Assembly (NCBI RefSeq): GCF_002201535.1
Contig: NZ_NIWW01000005.1
Location: 210,197-274,196, forward strand
Direction of reading: 5' to 3'
DNA: 64,000 bases
Origin: Lacimicrobium sp. SS2-24
GTDB taxonomy: Bacteria > Pseudomonadota > Gammaproteobacteria > Enterobacterales > Alteromonadaceae
In this document: positions 45,809 to 54,854 of the stretch, in pieces
Position numbering within the stretch: the first letter of the stretch is position 1
Layout of the letters: every line of letters starts with the position of its first letter
Program-made: the position numbers and the translations under genes
Notes under the pieces: model-generated
Seen by the model: the letters and a program-made list of their open reading frames with translations, nothing else
Database searches by the model: none
What the model was told of the DNA's origin: nothing

Positions 45809-48697
45809 TTAGTAGGTCAGGGTCACCCCCGCAAAGACATAGCGACCCAGGGCATCGTAGAAACCGGGGAAGGTATTACCATTGCCCGAACCTGTTGGTG
45901 CGTTGGGTAACAGCGGTGGCTCTCTATCGAGCACATTGTTGATACCCAGTCTCAGTGAGACATGCTCATGGGCCTGCCAGGTAGCGGCCAGATCCAGATA
46001 GTTCTGACTGCTGAATGTGGTCGGGCCCGAAGGCACGTTGGCACCCACATACTCTTCTGCCTCACCCAGATAACGCCAGGTTGCGGTTATGCTGGCATCC
46101 CATGGTGTGGTCCAGGTGGCACGCAGGTTATGCCGCCATTCTGGCGAAGGCTGCAGACAGGATGTACGATCCCAATAGCCAGCGCACTCGATAACTGTAC
46201 CGCCGGGAACCGGCTCATTGTCCAGTTTCTCCAGCCAAGTACCCACCAGTCCGAGCTTCAGGGTACCCATATCATCGAGGCTGAAGTCATAGGTGGCTTC
46301 GATATCCACCCCACTGGTGGCGAGGAAACCGATATTAATATCCGTTGCCGTCACGCTTGCCTGACCGACCCACAAGTTGCCATTGGGTCCACGGTTAACC
46401 AGATTACAGAAGGTGGGGTCGCCGGTGGCGCCGCAGTTCTGAATAATGGTGGTTTGCGGAATATTAGTAATGGCTTTTTCGACTTCAATATCAAAGTAAT
46501 CGATATTCATATTAAAGCCGGGCAGGGCCGATGGCGACAACGCAAAGCCAAAGGAAAAGGTATCCGACTCTTCCGGATCCAGATTAGGGTTACCGCCGGT
46601 GATGGTATTGTACTGACCGGCAGGGCTGGTCAACGCTGGCGATTGGTATTGTGACGGATCCAGACCTGTGCGCACACAGTCTTCCAGCGACATGTTGCCG
46701 GTCGCACCACAAGGGTCGTCGTTCATATTAAACAGGCCCAGCGTCTGAGGCCGGAACAGATCTCTCACGTTACCGGCCCGCACTGCGCGCTGAAAACTGC
46801 TACGGAAACGGATGTCTTCGTTAATTCCCCAGTCCAGGGCGACTTTGAAGGTATTGGTAGTCTTATTGGTTGAATAGTCAGAGTAGCGGTAGGCCAGCTC
46901 CAATGTTAATTCTTCAGCAAAAGAGCGCGCCTCCAGCAACGGAATATCCAGCTCACCAAAGAACTCCTTCACATTGAACGCACCAGTAACCCCACCAGTC
47001 GGACCGCCCTGACCGGCACCATCACCCGAGGTAAATCCCTGATCCGGAGCAAATACCAGTGACTCGCGACGGTATTCAAGACCTGCCACAACACCAACAC
47101 CGGTAGAGGTGCCGGGCACCATAATGCCCGCTTCGGTCAGATCACCGGTAACATAACCGCTGACCTGGGTGGTGGTGGTGTCACCACGAGAGTACAGTGG
47201 CAGAACCAGATAATTCAGTTGCGCCTGGGTAACGGCTCCCTCTTCAAAGATATTCCAAGGGACACAGTTCGGATCAGAACCATCGACAACCGATTGGCAT
47301 ACCGGATTACCTTGCGCATCCTCCACCACATTCAATGCACGGATAATGCGAGTCGTAGACAAATCATTCTGGTAGGTTTGTACCATGCTGACGTTGGAGT
47401 AGTTGGCAAAAAGATCATAAGACCAGTTGTCGTCGATGATGCCCCGGACGCCCAATACACCGCGGTGTGAGGTATGACGCAAATCGTTACGACGTGGCGC
47501 TCCCTCCACATTGCGTCGACCGATGTAGACACCCTGCAAGGTATCGTCGCGGGTCAGCCCCTGTGAGCCGCACACGGTCTGAAATTGCTGCTCAGACATC
47601 AGTGGGTTGCCACAAAACAGGGTATTGGTGACAAAGAAAGCGCCTGATGGTGCAATTTGTGCCACGCTGCGATCATCCATAAAGCTCAGCTCGGCATACA
47701 CATCGGCATGTTCGTTGATTTCATAGTTGCCGATTGCACCGAGGGTTTTACGTTTGTCGGGACGCTGGTAGTAGTTCAGCGGACCATAGTTATACAGTGC
47801 CGTTCTGGGCACAAATTCGTGGCCTGACACCTGATAGTCAAAGGTATTGAAGTCGGTAACCCGTCCCTCAGGGATGGTGCCCGAACCGCCACAAATAAAC
47901 TCGTTATTGGCATCAAAGAACAGAGCACAGGCGCTGAAGTCACGCTCTGACTGACGCAGGGCTTTGATGTCTCTGAAGGTACCATATAAGGTGACGTTGC
48001 CGGCACCATCGGCAGTATTGGCACCCAGCATAAAGGAGAAGTCGTTGGAATGGCCGTCGCGAACATGGCTGGTCGGCAGCTCAAAATTCAGGGCTTCCAC
48101 TTTTTCCTGTATCGCCTGGTTATCATTTTGATGTTGATAAAAACTGTGCTGATAATCGAAGGTAAAGCCCTCGAAATCATCTTTAAGAATAAAGTTCACC
48201 ACCCCGGCCACGGCATCTGAGCCATAGGTGGCGGACGCCCCGCCGGTAAGAACTTCGATCCGTTCAATCAATGCCGCCGGAATCTGGTTCACATCCGGAG
48301 CGATGCCGCCGGCAATGGGGGAACCTGCTGGCAGTCGACGGCCATTTACCAACACCAGTGTGCGGGTGCTGCCAAGATTTCTTAAGTTCAGGGTAGCAGT
48401 ACCTGTGGCACCATTGGCTGCCATGCCCGTCTGCGCAGCAAATAACGCAGGCATATCGTTAAGGATATCTTCGACACGGGTTAAACCCGTGATAGCAATG
48501 TCAGCGGCGCTGATTTCCGTAATCGGGCTGGCGCTGACCATATTTACCCGTTGGATACGTGAACCGGTGACAGAAATTTTCTCTACTTCCTGAGTTTGCG
48601 TTTCATCCTGTGCCTGCGCACCGGATACCGGCAACATCAGGGTGCTGCCAAATAATCCCATTTGCACCGCTAAGGCGACTCTTGTGCCTTTAGTCAT
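45809..48697 (-). CDS. TonB-dependent outer-membrane receptor
   Basis: Energised outer-membrane transporter, 962 aa. Signal peptide ends at AQA/QD (residues ~28-30). The TonB-box region (VEKISVTGSRI) and plug domain (~45-170, with LVLVNGRRLPAGSP and YGSDAVAGVVNFIL) precede the 22-strand barrel, which ends in an aromatic residue (GVTLTY). The class with TGSRI and a large barrel is common in marine and sphingomonad genomes and often takes up carbohydrates, peptides or plant-derived compounds; the ligand here is unknown. It diverges from a LytS/LytTR pair. Confidence 0.93.
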   Translation of the reverse strand: MTKGTRVALAVQMGLFGSTLMLPVSGAQAQDETQTQEVEKISVTGSRIQRVNMVSASPITEISAADIAITGLTRVEDILNDMPALFAAQTGMAANGATGTATLNLRNLGSTRTLVLVNGRRLPAGSPIAGGIAPDVNQIPAALIERIEVLTGGASATYGSDAVAGVVNFILKDDFEGFTFDYQHSFYQHQNDNQAIQEKVEALNFELPTSHVRDGHSNDFSFMLGANTADGAGNVTLYGTFRDIKALRQSERDFSACALFFDANNEFICGGSGTIPEGRVTDFNTFDYQVSGHEFVPRTALYNYGPLNYYQRPDKRKTLGAIGNYEINEHADVYAELSFMDDRSVAQIAPSGAFFVTNTLFCGNPLMSEQQFQTVCGSQGLTRDDTLQGVYIGRRNVEGAPRRNDLRHTSHRGVLGVRGIIDDNWSYDLFANYSNVSMVQTYQNDLSTTRIIRALNVVEDAQGNPVCQSVVDGSDPNCVPWNIFEEGAVTQAQLNYLVLPLYSRGDTTTTQVSGYVTGDLTEAGIMVPGTSTGVGVVAGLEYRRESLVFAPDQGFTSGDGAGQGGPTGGVTGAFNVKEFFGELDIPLLEARSFAEELTLELAYRYSDYSTNKTTNTFKVALDWGINEDIRFRSSFQRAVRAGNVRDLFRPQTLGLFNMNDDPCGATGNMSLEDCVRTGLDPSQYQSPALTSPAGQYNTITGGNPNLDPEESDTFSFGFALSPSALPGFNMNIDYFDIEVEKAITNIPQTTIIQNCGATGDPTFCNLVNRGPNGNLWVGQASVTATDINIGFLATSGVDIEATYDFSLDDMGTLKLGLVGTWLEKLDNEPVPGGTVIECAGYWDRTSCLQPSPEWRHNLRATWTTPWDASITATWRYLGEAEEYVGANVPSGPTTFSSQNYLDLAATWQAHEHVSLRLGINNVLDREPPLLPNAPTGSGNGNTFPGFYDALGRYVFAGVTLTY

Positions 48698-49008
48698 GTG
48701 TTTCTCCCGTTATCTTTGTAATGGTTATAGTGAGATAACCGCTGTTATCGGGGATTAAGCTAGACCTTGCGCGCGCCCGGACATACCGATAATACGCTAA
48801 TGGTCTTGATGGGGTGATAAGCGGCAGGAAGTGTGTGATAAGCGGATGGAACTTCTGAAGTTGGCCTGCTTTTGATTGCATAAGGCTTTGATTTGTAGTG
48901 ACAAAGTGTTTTTTAAGTGGGCGCCGAATTTCACTTTATTTGGTGAGCATTTGCCTTTACCTGCTGCTCTGGTGAATAATCCACCTTTGACCTTTTTAGC
49001 CGTATCCG
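48698..49008. promoter_or_regulatory. Divergent control region with GTTATC half-site cluster (48711-48749)
   Basis: This 311-base gap contains no gene. Near the TonB receptor start, GTTATC occurs at 48711-48716 and 48744-48749, GTTATA at 48724-48729 and GATAAC at 48734-48739. Two overlapping perfect palindromes result: GGTTAT-AGTGAG-ATAACC (48723-48740) and GATAAC-CGCT-GTTATC (48734-48749). The first half-site abuts the GGGAG ribosome site of the receptor gene. The rest of the gap shows nothing I can name. Confidence 0.5.
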
Positions 49009-50109
49009 ATGTTCCAATTATTGATAAAGCACATGCCCGACTGGCGTTTCTGGCTGGGTAATACTCTGTTCTGGGTGTTGATGAATACCTATTCCGCCGA
49101 TTTAAGCTATCGGAATATGCTGCGCGCCGAGCGAGACGTGGAGTGGCTGGACATGTGGTTTTATTATCTGGGGTGGTGGATGCCCTGGGCAATCGTGGCG
49201 CCTCTGGTGGTATCGGCGACATGTATTGTCCCGCTTAATTGGCAAAAATGGCCACGCACTCTGCTACAGCTCACTCTGATGACGCTATTCGCCCTTGCCG
49301 TTTTCGTGCTCTTAGCGGTGCCCATGATAGCCTGGTTTGAAACGGGGTCTGTCGCCTTTGCCAAACTCATTGATGCGGCCAGGATGTTATTTGAACGCAG
49401 TGCCTGGCACTTTGATTTGCTTGTCTACATTGCGGTTGTCTCCATCGGCTACATTACCCAATATTACGACAAGGCCCGACGGGAGGAGGCCCGCAGCGAG
49501 AGTTTATTGCGCCAGTTGGTGCAAATGGAACTGCAGTCGTTAAAGTCTCAGCTCAATCCACATTTTTTGTTTAATACCCTGAATACGATTGCCAGTCTGA
49601 TCCGCCTGGATGAAAAAGACAAAGCGGTGAAGGCACTCAGCGAGCTTAGTCTGATGTTACGTAAGGTACTGGAAAATCAGAGCCATCAGCTGATCAGTCT
49701 GGAGCAGGAAATGGAGTTTATTCAAAGCTATCTGAGTATTCAGCAAATGCGCTTTGAAACCAAACTGGAAACCCAGGTAGAGGTGAGCCCGGATTGCTTG
49801 CAGATGGATGTGCCGTTTATGTTGTTGCAACCTCTGGTGGAAAATGCCGTACAGCATGGCTCGCAGCTGGAGTCAGATAAAAATCAGCTGTCACTCAAGG
49901 TCTGGTGCCAGCCCAACGAATTACATGTCAAACTGACCAACAAAGTACCGCAGCATGATGAGCATCAGGGCTTTGGCATCGGACTGAAAAATTGTCGTGA
50001 TCGTCTGAATAAGCTCTATGATGATAATTACCAGCTGCGTCTGCGGGAACTGGACAATGGCTATTTTGAAACCTACCTGATACTGCCCAGCGGAGGAGAG
50101 GATGATTAA
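49009..50109 (+). CDS. LytS-type membrane sensor histidine kinase
   Basis: Inner-membrane kinase of the His_kinase/LytS class, 366 aa. Four hydrophobic segments span ~15-150. The phospho-accepting histidine is H185 in QLNPHFLFNTLN, with the ATP lid as LLQPLVENAVQHG and a G-box GFGIGLKNCRDRL. The sensor part shows no known ligand domain. It overlaps the LytTR regulator by 8 bases, so the two are a cognate pair. No clear ribosome site precedes the ATG; the in-frame ATG at 49033 is an alternative. Confidence 0.9.
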   Translation: MFQLLIKHMPDWRFWLGNTLFWVLMNTYSADLSYRNMLRAERDVEWLDMWFYYLGWWMPWAIVAPLVVSATCIVPLNWQKWPRTLLQLTLMTLFALAVFVLLAVPMIAWFETGSVAFAKLIDAARMLFERSAWHFDLLVYIAVVSIGYITQYYDKARREEARSESLLRQLVQMELQSLKSQLNPHFLFNTLNTIASLIRLDEKDKAVKALSELSLMLRKVLENQSHQLISLEQEMEFIQSYLSIQQMRFETKLETQVEVSPDCLQMDVPFMLLQPLVENAVQHGSQLESDKNQLSLKVWCQPNELHVKLTNKVPQHDEHQGFGIGLKNCRDRLNKLYDDNYQLRLRELDNGYFETYLILPSGGEDD

Positions 50110-50857
50110 GGTACTGATTGCCGATGATGAAACGCTTGCGCGCAAAACCATCGCCCTGCTGTTAAAGGATCAGCCAGATATCGGTGAGGTATTGCAGGCC
50201 AGTGACGGGAATGAGGCGTTGAGTTTGTATGAGGCCGAAAAGCCGGAGCTGATTTTTCTGGATATTCAGATGCCGGGATTGACCGGTATTCAGCTGGCGG
50301 AGAAGGTCGCTCCGGAATGTGTCATCGTGTTTGTAACCGCCTACGATCAATATGCCATAACCGCCTTTGAGCTAAACGCCATCGATTACCTGTTAAAGCC
50401 CTATGATGACGAGCGCTTCTATAAAGCGCTGGAAAAAGCGAGGGCGAGGTTACGTGAACATGAATTTGGTGATTATCGTCAGGTTGGCCAGTTAATCCGG
50501 CATATGATGGACGAGCAGCATCGGCATTATAAAAGCCGTCTGGTGATCAAAGATCCCGGCCGGATCCGTCTGGTTGAGGTAGAACAGATTGATTATATTC
50601 TCGGTGCCGGCAATTACGCTGAAGTTCACCTGTTTGACGGTAAAACGGTGCTACACCGGGAAACCATGACCAGCCTGGAGCAGCAGTTGGATCCGAGTGT
50701 ATTCGTGCGTATTCATCGCTCTTCGATTGTGCGGCGCAGCAGTATCTGTGAACTGCGACCTAATGAAAAAGGGGATTACACCGTGATCCTGAAAAGTGGT
50801 CAGCAGTTAACCCTTTCCCGGCGCAATAAGCATAAGCTGGAAGAACTGCTTGGCTAG
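50102..50857 (+). CDS. LytTR-family response regulator
   Basis: DNA-binding regulator, 251 aa. The receiver domain carries D54 in LIFLDIQMPGLTG and the conserved Lys in YLLKPYDDE. The C-terminal LytTR domain (~140-250) shows the family's FVRIHRSSIVRRSSI motif. GGAGGAGAGG is placed just before its ATG inside the kinase gene. LytTR proteins bind imperfect direct repeats; the GTTATC cluster in the divergent control region is a candidate target. Confidence 0.93.
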   Translation: MIKVLIADDETLARKTIALLLKDQPDIGEVLQASDGNEALSLYEAEKPELIFLDIQMPGLTGIQLAEKVAPECVIVFVTAYDQYAITAFELNAIDYLLKPYDDERFYKALEKARARLREHEFGDYRQVGQLIRHMMDEQHRHYKSRLVIKDPGRIRLVEVEQIDYILGAGNYAEVHLFDGKTVLHRETMTSLEQQLDPSVFVRIHRSSIVRRSSICELRPNEKGDYTVILKSGQQLTLSRRNKHKLEELLG

Positions 50858-50957
50858 CTGCAATAAGACGGGCTGTTCAAACCAGCAATAGTGATCTAAA
50901 TTTTTGTCAACGGGCTATAGTAGTTACCGGCAATAATAATGAATGAAGGAAGTCACT

Positions 50958-51806
50958 ATGCGCAGACTCAGTCTTTTGCTCCTCCTACCTTTTAGCTTAC
51001 TGGCCAGCGATAACCGCTTTGCCGATGTCGAGATCGAACGCACCCAACTGGCCGATTCTGTTTATATGTTAACCGGTGCCGGTGGCAACATCGGGGTCTC
51101 GGCAGGGCCCGACGGTGTGCTGATTATTGATGACCAGTACGCCCCACTGGCAGAAAAGATTGCCGCCAGTGTCGCTGACGTGGCGAAGACCGATGTGAAG
51201 TATATTGTGAACACTCACTATCATGGCGATCACACCGGCAGCAATAGCTGGTTCAAACAGCACCATCATGCCACCGTGTTTGCCCATGACAATGTGCGTA
51301 CTCGCCTGGCCAGTGATAAGGATCATCATCAGGATGCATTACCCGTGGTCACCTATGAAGAGGGGGTAAAATTTCATTTCAACGGTGACACCATCCGCGT
51401 GATGCATTTACCTGCAGGTCATACTGACGGTGACTCGGTGGTTTGGTTTGAAAAGGCCCGAGTGCTGCATACTGGTGACTTGTTCTTCGAAGGGCGTTTT
51501 CCTTACATTGACTTAGGTGCTGGTGGCACGGTGTCCGGTTATATTGCCAATGTTGAGCGCTTGATCAGCATGCTCGACGACGACATGAAGATTATCTCCG
51601 GGCATGGCAAACTGGCCACCAAGGCGGATTACCAGAAATCTCTGGATATGATGAAAGAAACGGCCGCTTACGTGCTGACACAGAAGCGTGCCGGTATGAC
51701 CCTGGAGGACTTGATCGAACAGGGACTGGACGACAAGTGGCAGGACTGGTCGTGGGGCTTTATTACCGAAGAAAAATGGCTCACCACTCTGTATAAAGGC
51801 CAGTAA
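50958..51806 (+). CDS. Exported metallo-beta-lactamase-fold hydrolase
   Basis: Periplasmic zinc hydrolase, 282 aa from the ATG at 50958, chosen because AAGGAAG lies 5 bases before it and a signal peptide follows (MRRLSLLLLLPFSLLAS). An ATG five codons upstream is less likely. Zinc ligands: NTHYHGDHTG, PAGHTDGD, HTGDLFFEG and SGHGK. Relatives include exported MBL-fold proteins of unknown substrate; antibiotic hydrolysis cannot be inferred. It is transcribed alone, 100 bases after the LytTR gene. Confidence 0.83.
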   Translation: MRRLSLLLLLPFSLLASDNRFADVEIERTQLADSVYMLTGAGGNIGVSAGPDGVLIIDDQYAPLAEKIAASVADVAKTDVKYIVNTHYHGDHTGSNSWFKQHHHATVFAHDNVRTRLASDKDHHQDALPVVTYEEGVKFHFNGDTIRVMHLPAGHTDGDSVVWFEKARVLHTGDLFFEGRFPYIDLGAGGTVSGYIANVERLISMLDDDMKIISGHGKLATKADYQKSLDMMKETAAYVLTQKRAGMTLEDLIEQGLDDKWQDWSWGFITEEKWLTTLYKGQ

Positions 51807-52006
51807 GTTTTTTAAGCTTTCAGCAATCCGTCCTCAGTTATCAGACAAATCGCAACGCTGAGTATAGATGAACAGGCGTGTCTTGCGTGTCTGAGCGCTG
51901 ATGACTGTAAACTGAAAACTGCATCAATGTGCAGGTTCTGTCCCACACTTTTTATGTGTGTATGCCGGGGGCCACACCCCCGCCAAACGGCGTGCAGAAT
52001 GATCGG

Positions 52007-52042
52007 CAATAAACAGCATGCTACAGTGAGAGCTGTTTATTG
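52007..52042. promoter_or_regulatory. Perfect 11-bp inverted repeat before the dehydratase-like gene
   Basis: CAATAAACAGC (52007-52017) and GCTGTTTATTG (52032-52042) are exact reverse complements around a 14-base spacer. The right arm ends 17 bases before the ATG at 52060, so the structure could sequester the start region as a hairpin or serve as a protein-binding site. Confidence 0.55.
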
Positions 52043-52059
52043 TTGTTGCTGGAATTCCT

Positions 52060-53049
52060 ATGTCTCTACCCACTTTTGACGATGTGCACGCTGCCAGTGA
52101 GCGAATCCAGCCCTTTGTGCATCGCACACCTATTGTAAATTCGAGTCTTTTAGATGCCTGGCTGGGACATCAGGTGTTTTTTAAACTCGAGTGTTTGCAA
52201 CGCACCGGGGCGTTTAAACTGCGTGGGGCGACGAACGTACTGGCGTGGCTGAAAGAGCAGGATCAACTCCCCGAGCGCATCGTCGCCAATAGTTCGGGTA
52301 ATCACGCGCAGGCTATTGCTTATGCGGCGGCCTTGTTTGATATTCCGGCGACCATTTTCAGTACTCAGAATGTCTCGCGGGTGAAGGCGGCAGCGACCGA
52401 ATATTATGGCGCTCAGCTAAAGCTTTTTACCACCCGGCCAGAGGCCGATGAGGCGGTAAAAATGGCAGCCGAGGAACCCGGTACGCTGTGGATCCCACCC
52501 TTTAATCACGCCCAAATCATAGCCGGGCAGGGCACCGCCGCACTGGAAGCATTACAGGATCTGAAGCAGGTTGATGGTGTGTTTGCGCCTTGCGGTGGCG
52601 GCGGTTTACTCAGTGGTACGCTACTGGCCACTAAAGCATTATGCCCCGAGGCCGAAGTCATAGGTGCAGAACCGCTGGCGGCCAATGACGCCGCCAACTC
52701 ATTACGGACCGGTGAAATTGTCAGTCTGGAGGGGCCCGCACAAACACTGGCAGATGGTGCAGCGACTCCGTCGGTGGGAGACCTGACTTTCCCGCTATTG
52801 CAACAACTGGATGGTTTTTATGAGGTGGACGAAGTGCAGATTGCATACTGGACTCAATGGTTGCAGCACCTGCTCAAGATTCATGTTGAGCCCACCTGCG
52901 CCATGACCATGGCGGCAGTGGTCGGATGGCTACAAGAGCGACCCCAGCCAAGTAAAGCGCTGGTGATCATCTCTGGTGGCAATATTGATGCGGCAAAAAT
53001 GCAGCAAATCTGGTCAACGGATTATCTGGACCAGCCTCCGGTACTGTAA
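52060..53049 (+). CDS. PLP-dependent threonine dehydratase / serine racemase-like enzyme
   Basis: Fold-type II PLP enzyme, 329 aa, about the length of catabolic threonine/serine dehydratases and serine racemases, and without the C-terminal ACT-like regulatory domain of biosynthetic IlvA. The PLP lysine is K53 in TGAFKLRGA; SSGNHAQA and the phosphate-cup CGGGGLLSG are present. Deamination of threonine or serine, or racemisation of hydroxy-amino acids, are both possible. A perfect inverted repeat lies just upstream. Confidence 0.87.
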   Translation: MSLPTFDDVHAASERIQPFVHRTPIVNSSLLDAWLGHQVFFKLECLQRTGAFKLRGATNVLAWLKEQDQLPERIVANSSGNHAQAIAYAAALFDIPATIFSTQNVSRVKAAATEYYGAQLKLFTTRPEADEAVKMAAEEPGTLWIPPFNHAQIIAGQGTAALEALQDLKQVDGVFAPCGGGGLLSGTLLATKALCPEAEVIGAEPLAANDAANSLRTGEIVSLEGPAQTLADGAATPSVGDLTFPLLQQLDGFYEVDEVQIAYWTQWLQHLLKIHVEPTCAMTMAAVVGWLQERPQPSKALVIISGGNIDAAKMQQIWSTDYLDQPPVL

Positions 53050-53056
53050 TAACGTA

Positions 53057-53113
53057 GCCAGATCATGGATCGATCTAATCAGGGTCAGCTGACGTAGTCT
53101 GGCCAACTTTTTT
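53057..53113 (+). terminator. Possible terminator after the dehydratase-like gene
   Basis: GCCAGA (53057-53062) can pair with TCTGGC (53098-53103) over a long loop, or GGTCAG can pair with CTGGCC more locally; a T6 run follows at 53108-53113. The stem is weak, so this is tentative. Confidence 0.35.
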
Positions 53114-53131
53114 ATCATTATCAGGTGATCT

Positions 53132-54778
53132 ATGTGGTTTAACACAGAACGAAAAAATTGGTCCATGCTCTGCAATCTGGTTAACAGTCTGAGTGATGCA
53201 GCGCTGGTGCTGGACGCTCAGGACAAAATACAGCATGCCAATGCCAGTTGTGCCGAGTTACTCGGTCAGGCAGTGGCGAGTCTCAAAGGCCAGCAACTGG
53301 ACCGGTTGCTCAGTGCAGCCAGTGCCGGTGACGCACAGGGAAGACGCAGTGCTCACGCCCGCAGCAGCTTATATACATCGTCATCCGGCACATTGTTGGA
53401 GGTGCGTTTTTCCAATCTTCAACAGGCTGACAAGCGTTATCGACTGGTGCAAATCGATCCTGTGGCCGAGCCTGATACGCTGACCCGCTTAAAAGAGCAG
53501 GTGTTTAACGGCACAGATGAGGCCCTGATTGTGGTCAATGAATCTGACAAGGTGGTGTTAATCAATGACACTGCGCGTCGGCTGTTGAATCTGAACAAAA
53601 TAAAAACCGGCGACAAGCTGGCAGGTTCCTCACTGGTGGATCGGATCAGCAAAGTGAAAGACACGCAAACCTTTAAGCCCGACGCTGATATCGGCGCGAC
53701 CGTGCAGGTTCATGTGCAGTGGATTGATCTGGAAGGCCAGGTCTATAAGGCGATCCGGGTGCAGGATATCTCCGCTTTTACTAATCAGCTGCATGAAGTG
53801 AAAATGCTCGGGCGGGTGGTAGCCAATACCAGCACCTCGGTACTGATTACGAACCCGGAAGGGCTGGTGGAATACGTCAACCCGGGCTTTGAGGCCCTGA
53901 CCGGTTACACCCTGGCTGAAGTCAAAGGCAAGAAACCCGGTGCGATACTACAGGGTAAGCAAACCAATAAAGAAACCGTGGCGCGTATTTCCCGTAAGCT
54001 GAAACAAAAAGAGCCTTTCTACGAGGAATTGCTTAACTACGATAAAAGTGGCGAGCCCTACTGGATTGTACTGGCAGTTAACCCCACTTTTGATGAGCAG
54101 GGACATCACACCGGATTTGTCGGCGTCAGCTCTGATATTCGTGACATCAAGAAACAGGTGCTTGAGCAGCTCAGCCAGAAAGAAGCCATCAGCAGCCAGT
54201 CTGCGGTGATGGAATTTGATCTGCAGGGCCGGCTGATCCTGTGCAATGACTACACACTGGAGCAAATGGGTAAGATCAGCGCTGAGGAATTTGCCGGTAT
54301 TGTGGGTAATATCTATGGCCATCTGAGTGATAAAGAAGCCACAGAGGTGAAAAATGGTGCCTCTGCCAGCGTCACCCTGAAACTGGAAAATGCCGCCAAT
54401 CAACTGGTAACCCTGGAATGTATCGTTAAGCCGGTCAACGATCTTAACGGTAAACCGGAAAAGCTGGTGATGTTCGGCAACAATGTTTCGCAGCGTAACC
54501 GGGTTATAGAAGATACCCACAGCGCCATGTCACAGGTGCTCGACCGTATTCAGAGTATTGTCACCAGTATCAATGCGGTGTCTGATCAGACCAATTTGCT
54601 GGCGCTGAACGCGGCCATCGAAGCGGCCCGGGCCGGTGAAGCCGGTCGCGGTTTTGCAGTGGTAGCCGATGAAGTCCGCACACTGGCACAAAGTTCCAAC
54701 AAAGCCGCCTCTGAAATTGGTGAGCTTATCATTGAGACCAAGTCACATGTTGACGAGCTCTCGACGTTCCTTAGCTAA
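53132..54778 (+). CDS. Cytoplasmic PAS chemoreceptor, BdlA-like layout
   Basis: Methyl-accepting chemotaxis-type protein, 548 aa, with no membrane helix. It has about four PAS-like regions (~10-110, ~115-215, ~225-345 and ~350-455; the third, with [21 protein letters not shown], is the clearest). The signalling hairpin (~470-545) carries the conserved tip [16 protein letters not shown]. The hairpin is short and lacks the long methylation bundles of Tsr/Tar. Multi-PAS soluble receptors of this kind (e.g. Pseudomonas BdlA) act in biofilm dispersal rather than classic chemotaxis; that role is inferred. ATP or oxygen/redox sensing cannot be told apart here. Confidence 0.85.
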   Translation: MWFNTERKNWSMLCNLVNSLSDAALVLDAQDKIQHANASCAELLGQAVASLKGQQLDRLLSAASAGDAQGRRSAHARSSLYTSSSGTLLEVRFSNLQQADKRYRLVQIDPVAEPDTLTRLKEQVFNGTDEALIVVNESDKVVLINDTARRLLNLNKIKTGDKLAGSSLVDRISKVKDTQTFKPDADIGATVQVHVQWIDLEGQVYKAIRVQDISAFTNQLHEVKMLGRVVANTSTSVLITNPEGLVEYVNPGFEALTGYTLAEVKGKKPGAILQGKQTNKETVARISRKLKQKEPFYEELLNYDKSGEPYWIVLAVNPTFDEQGHHTGFVGVSSDIRDIKKQVLEQLSQKEAISSQSAVMEFDLQGRLILCNDYTLEQMGKISAEEFAGIVGNIYGHLSDKEATEVKNGASASVTLKLENAANQLVTLECIVKPVNDLNGKPEKLVMFGNNVSQRNRVIEDTHSAMSQVLDRIQSIVTSINAVSDQTNLLALNAAIEAARAGEAGRGFAVVADEVRTLAQSSNKAASEIGELIIETKSHVDELSTFLS

Positions 54779-54854
54779 GGGACAAAAATCAAGGTGCGCC
54801 TGGTGGCGCGCAGCGCATCTAACCAAAGAAGCACAAGAACCAGGAATCTGCTCT

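Noticed and set aside
51966..51982. CGGGGGCCACACCCCCG stem-loop as a terminator for the MBL-fold gene at 50958
   Set aside because: The stem is only six base pairs, no T-run follows on either strand, and it is about 160 bases after the stop codon.
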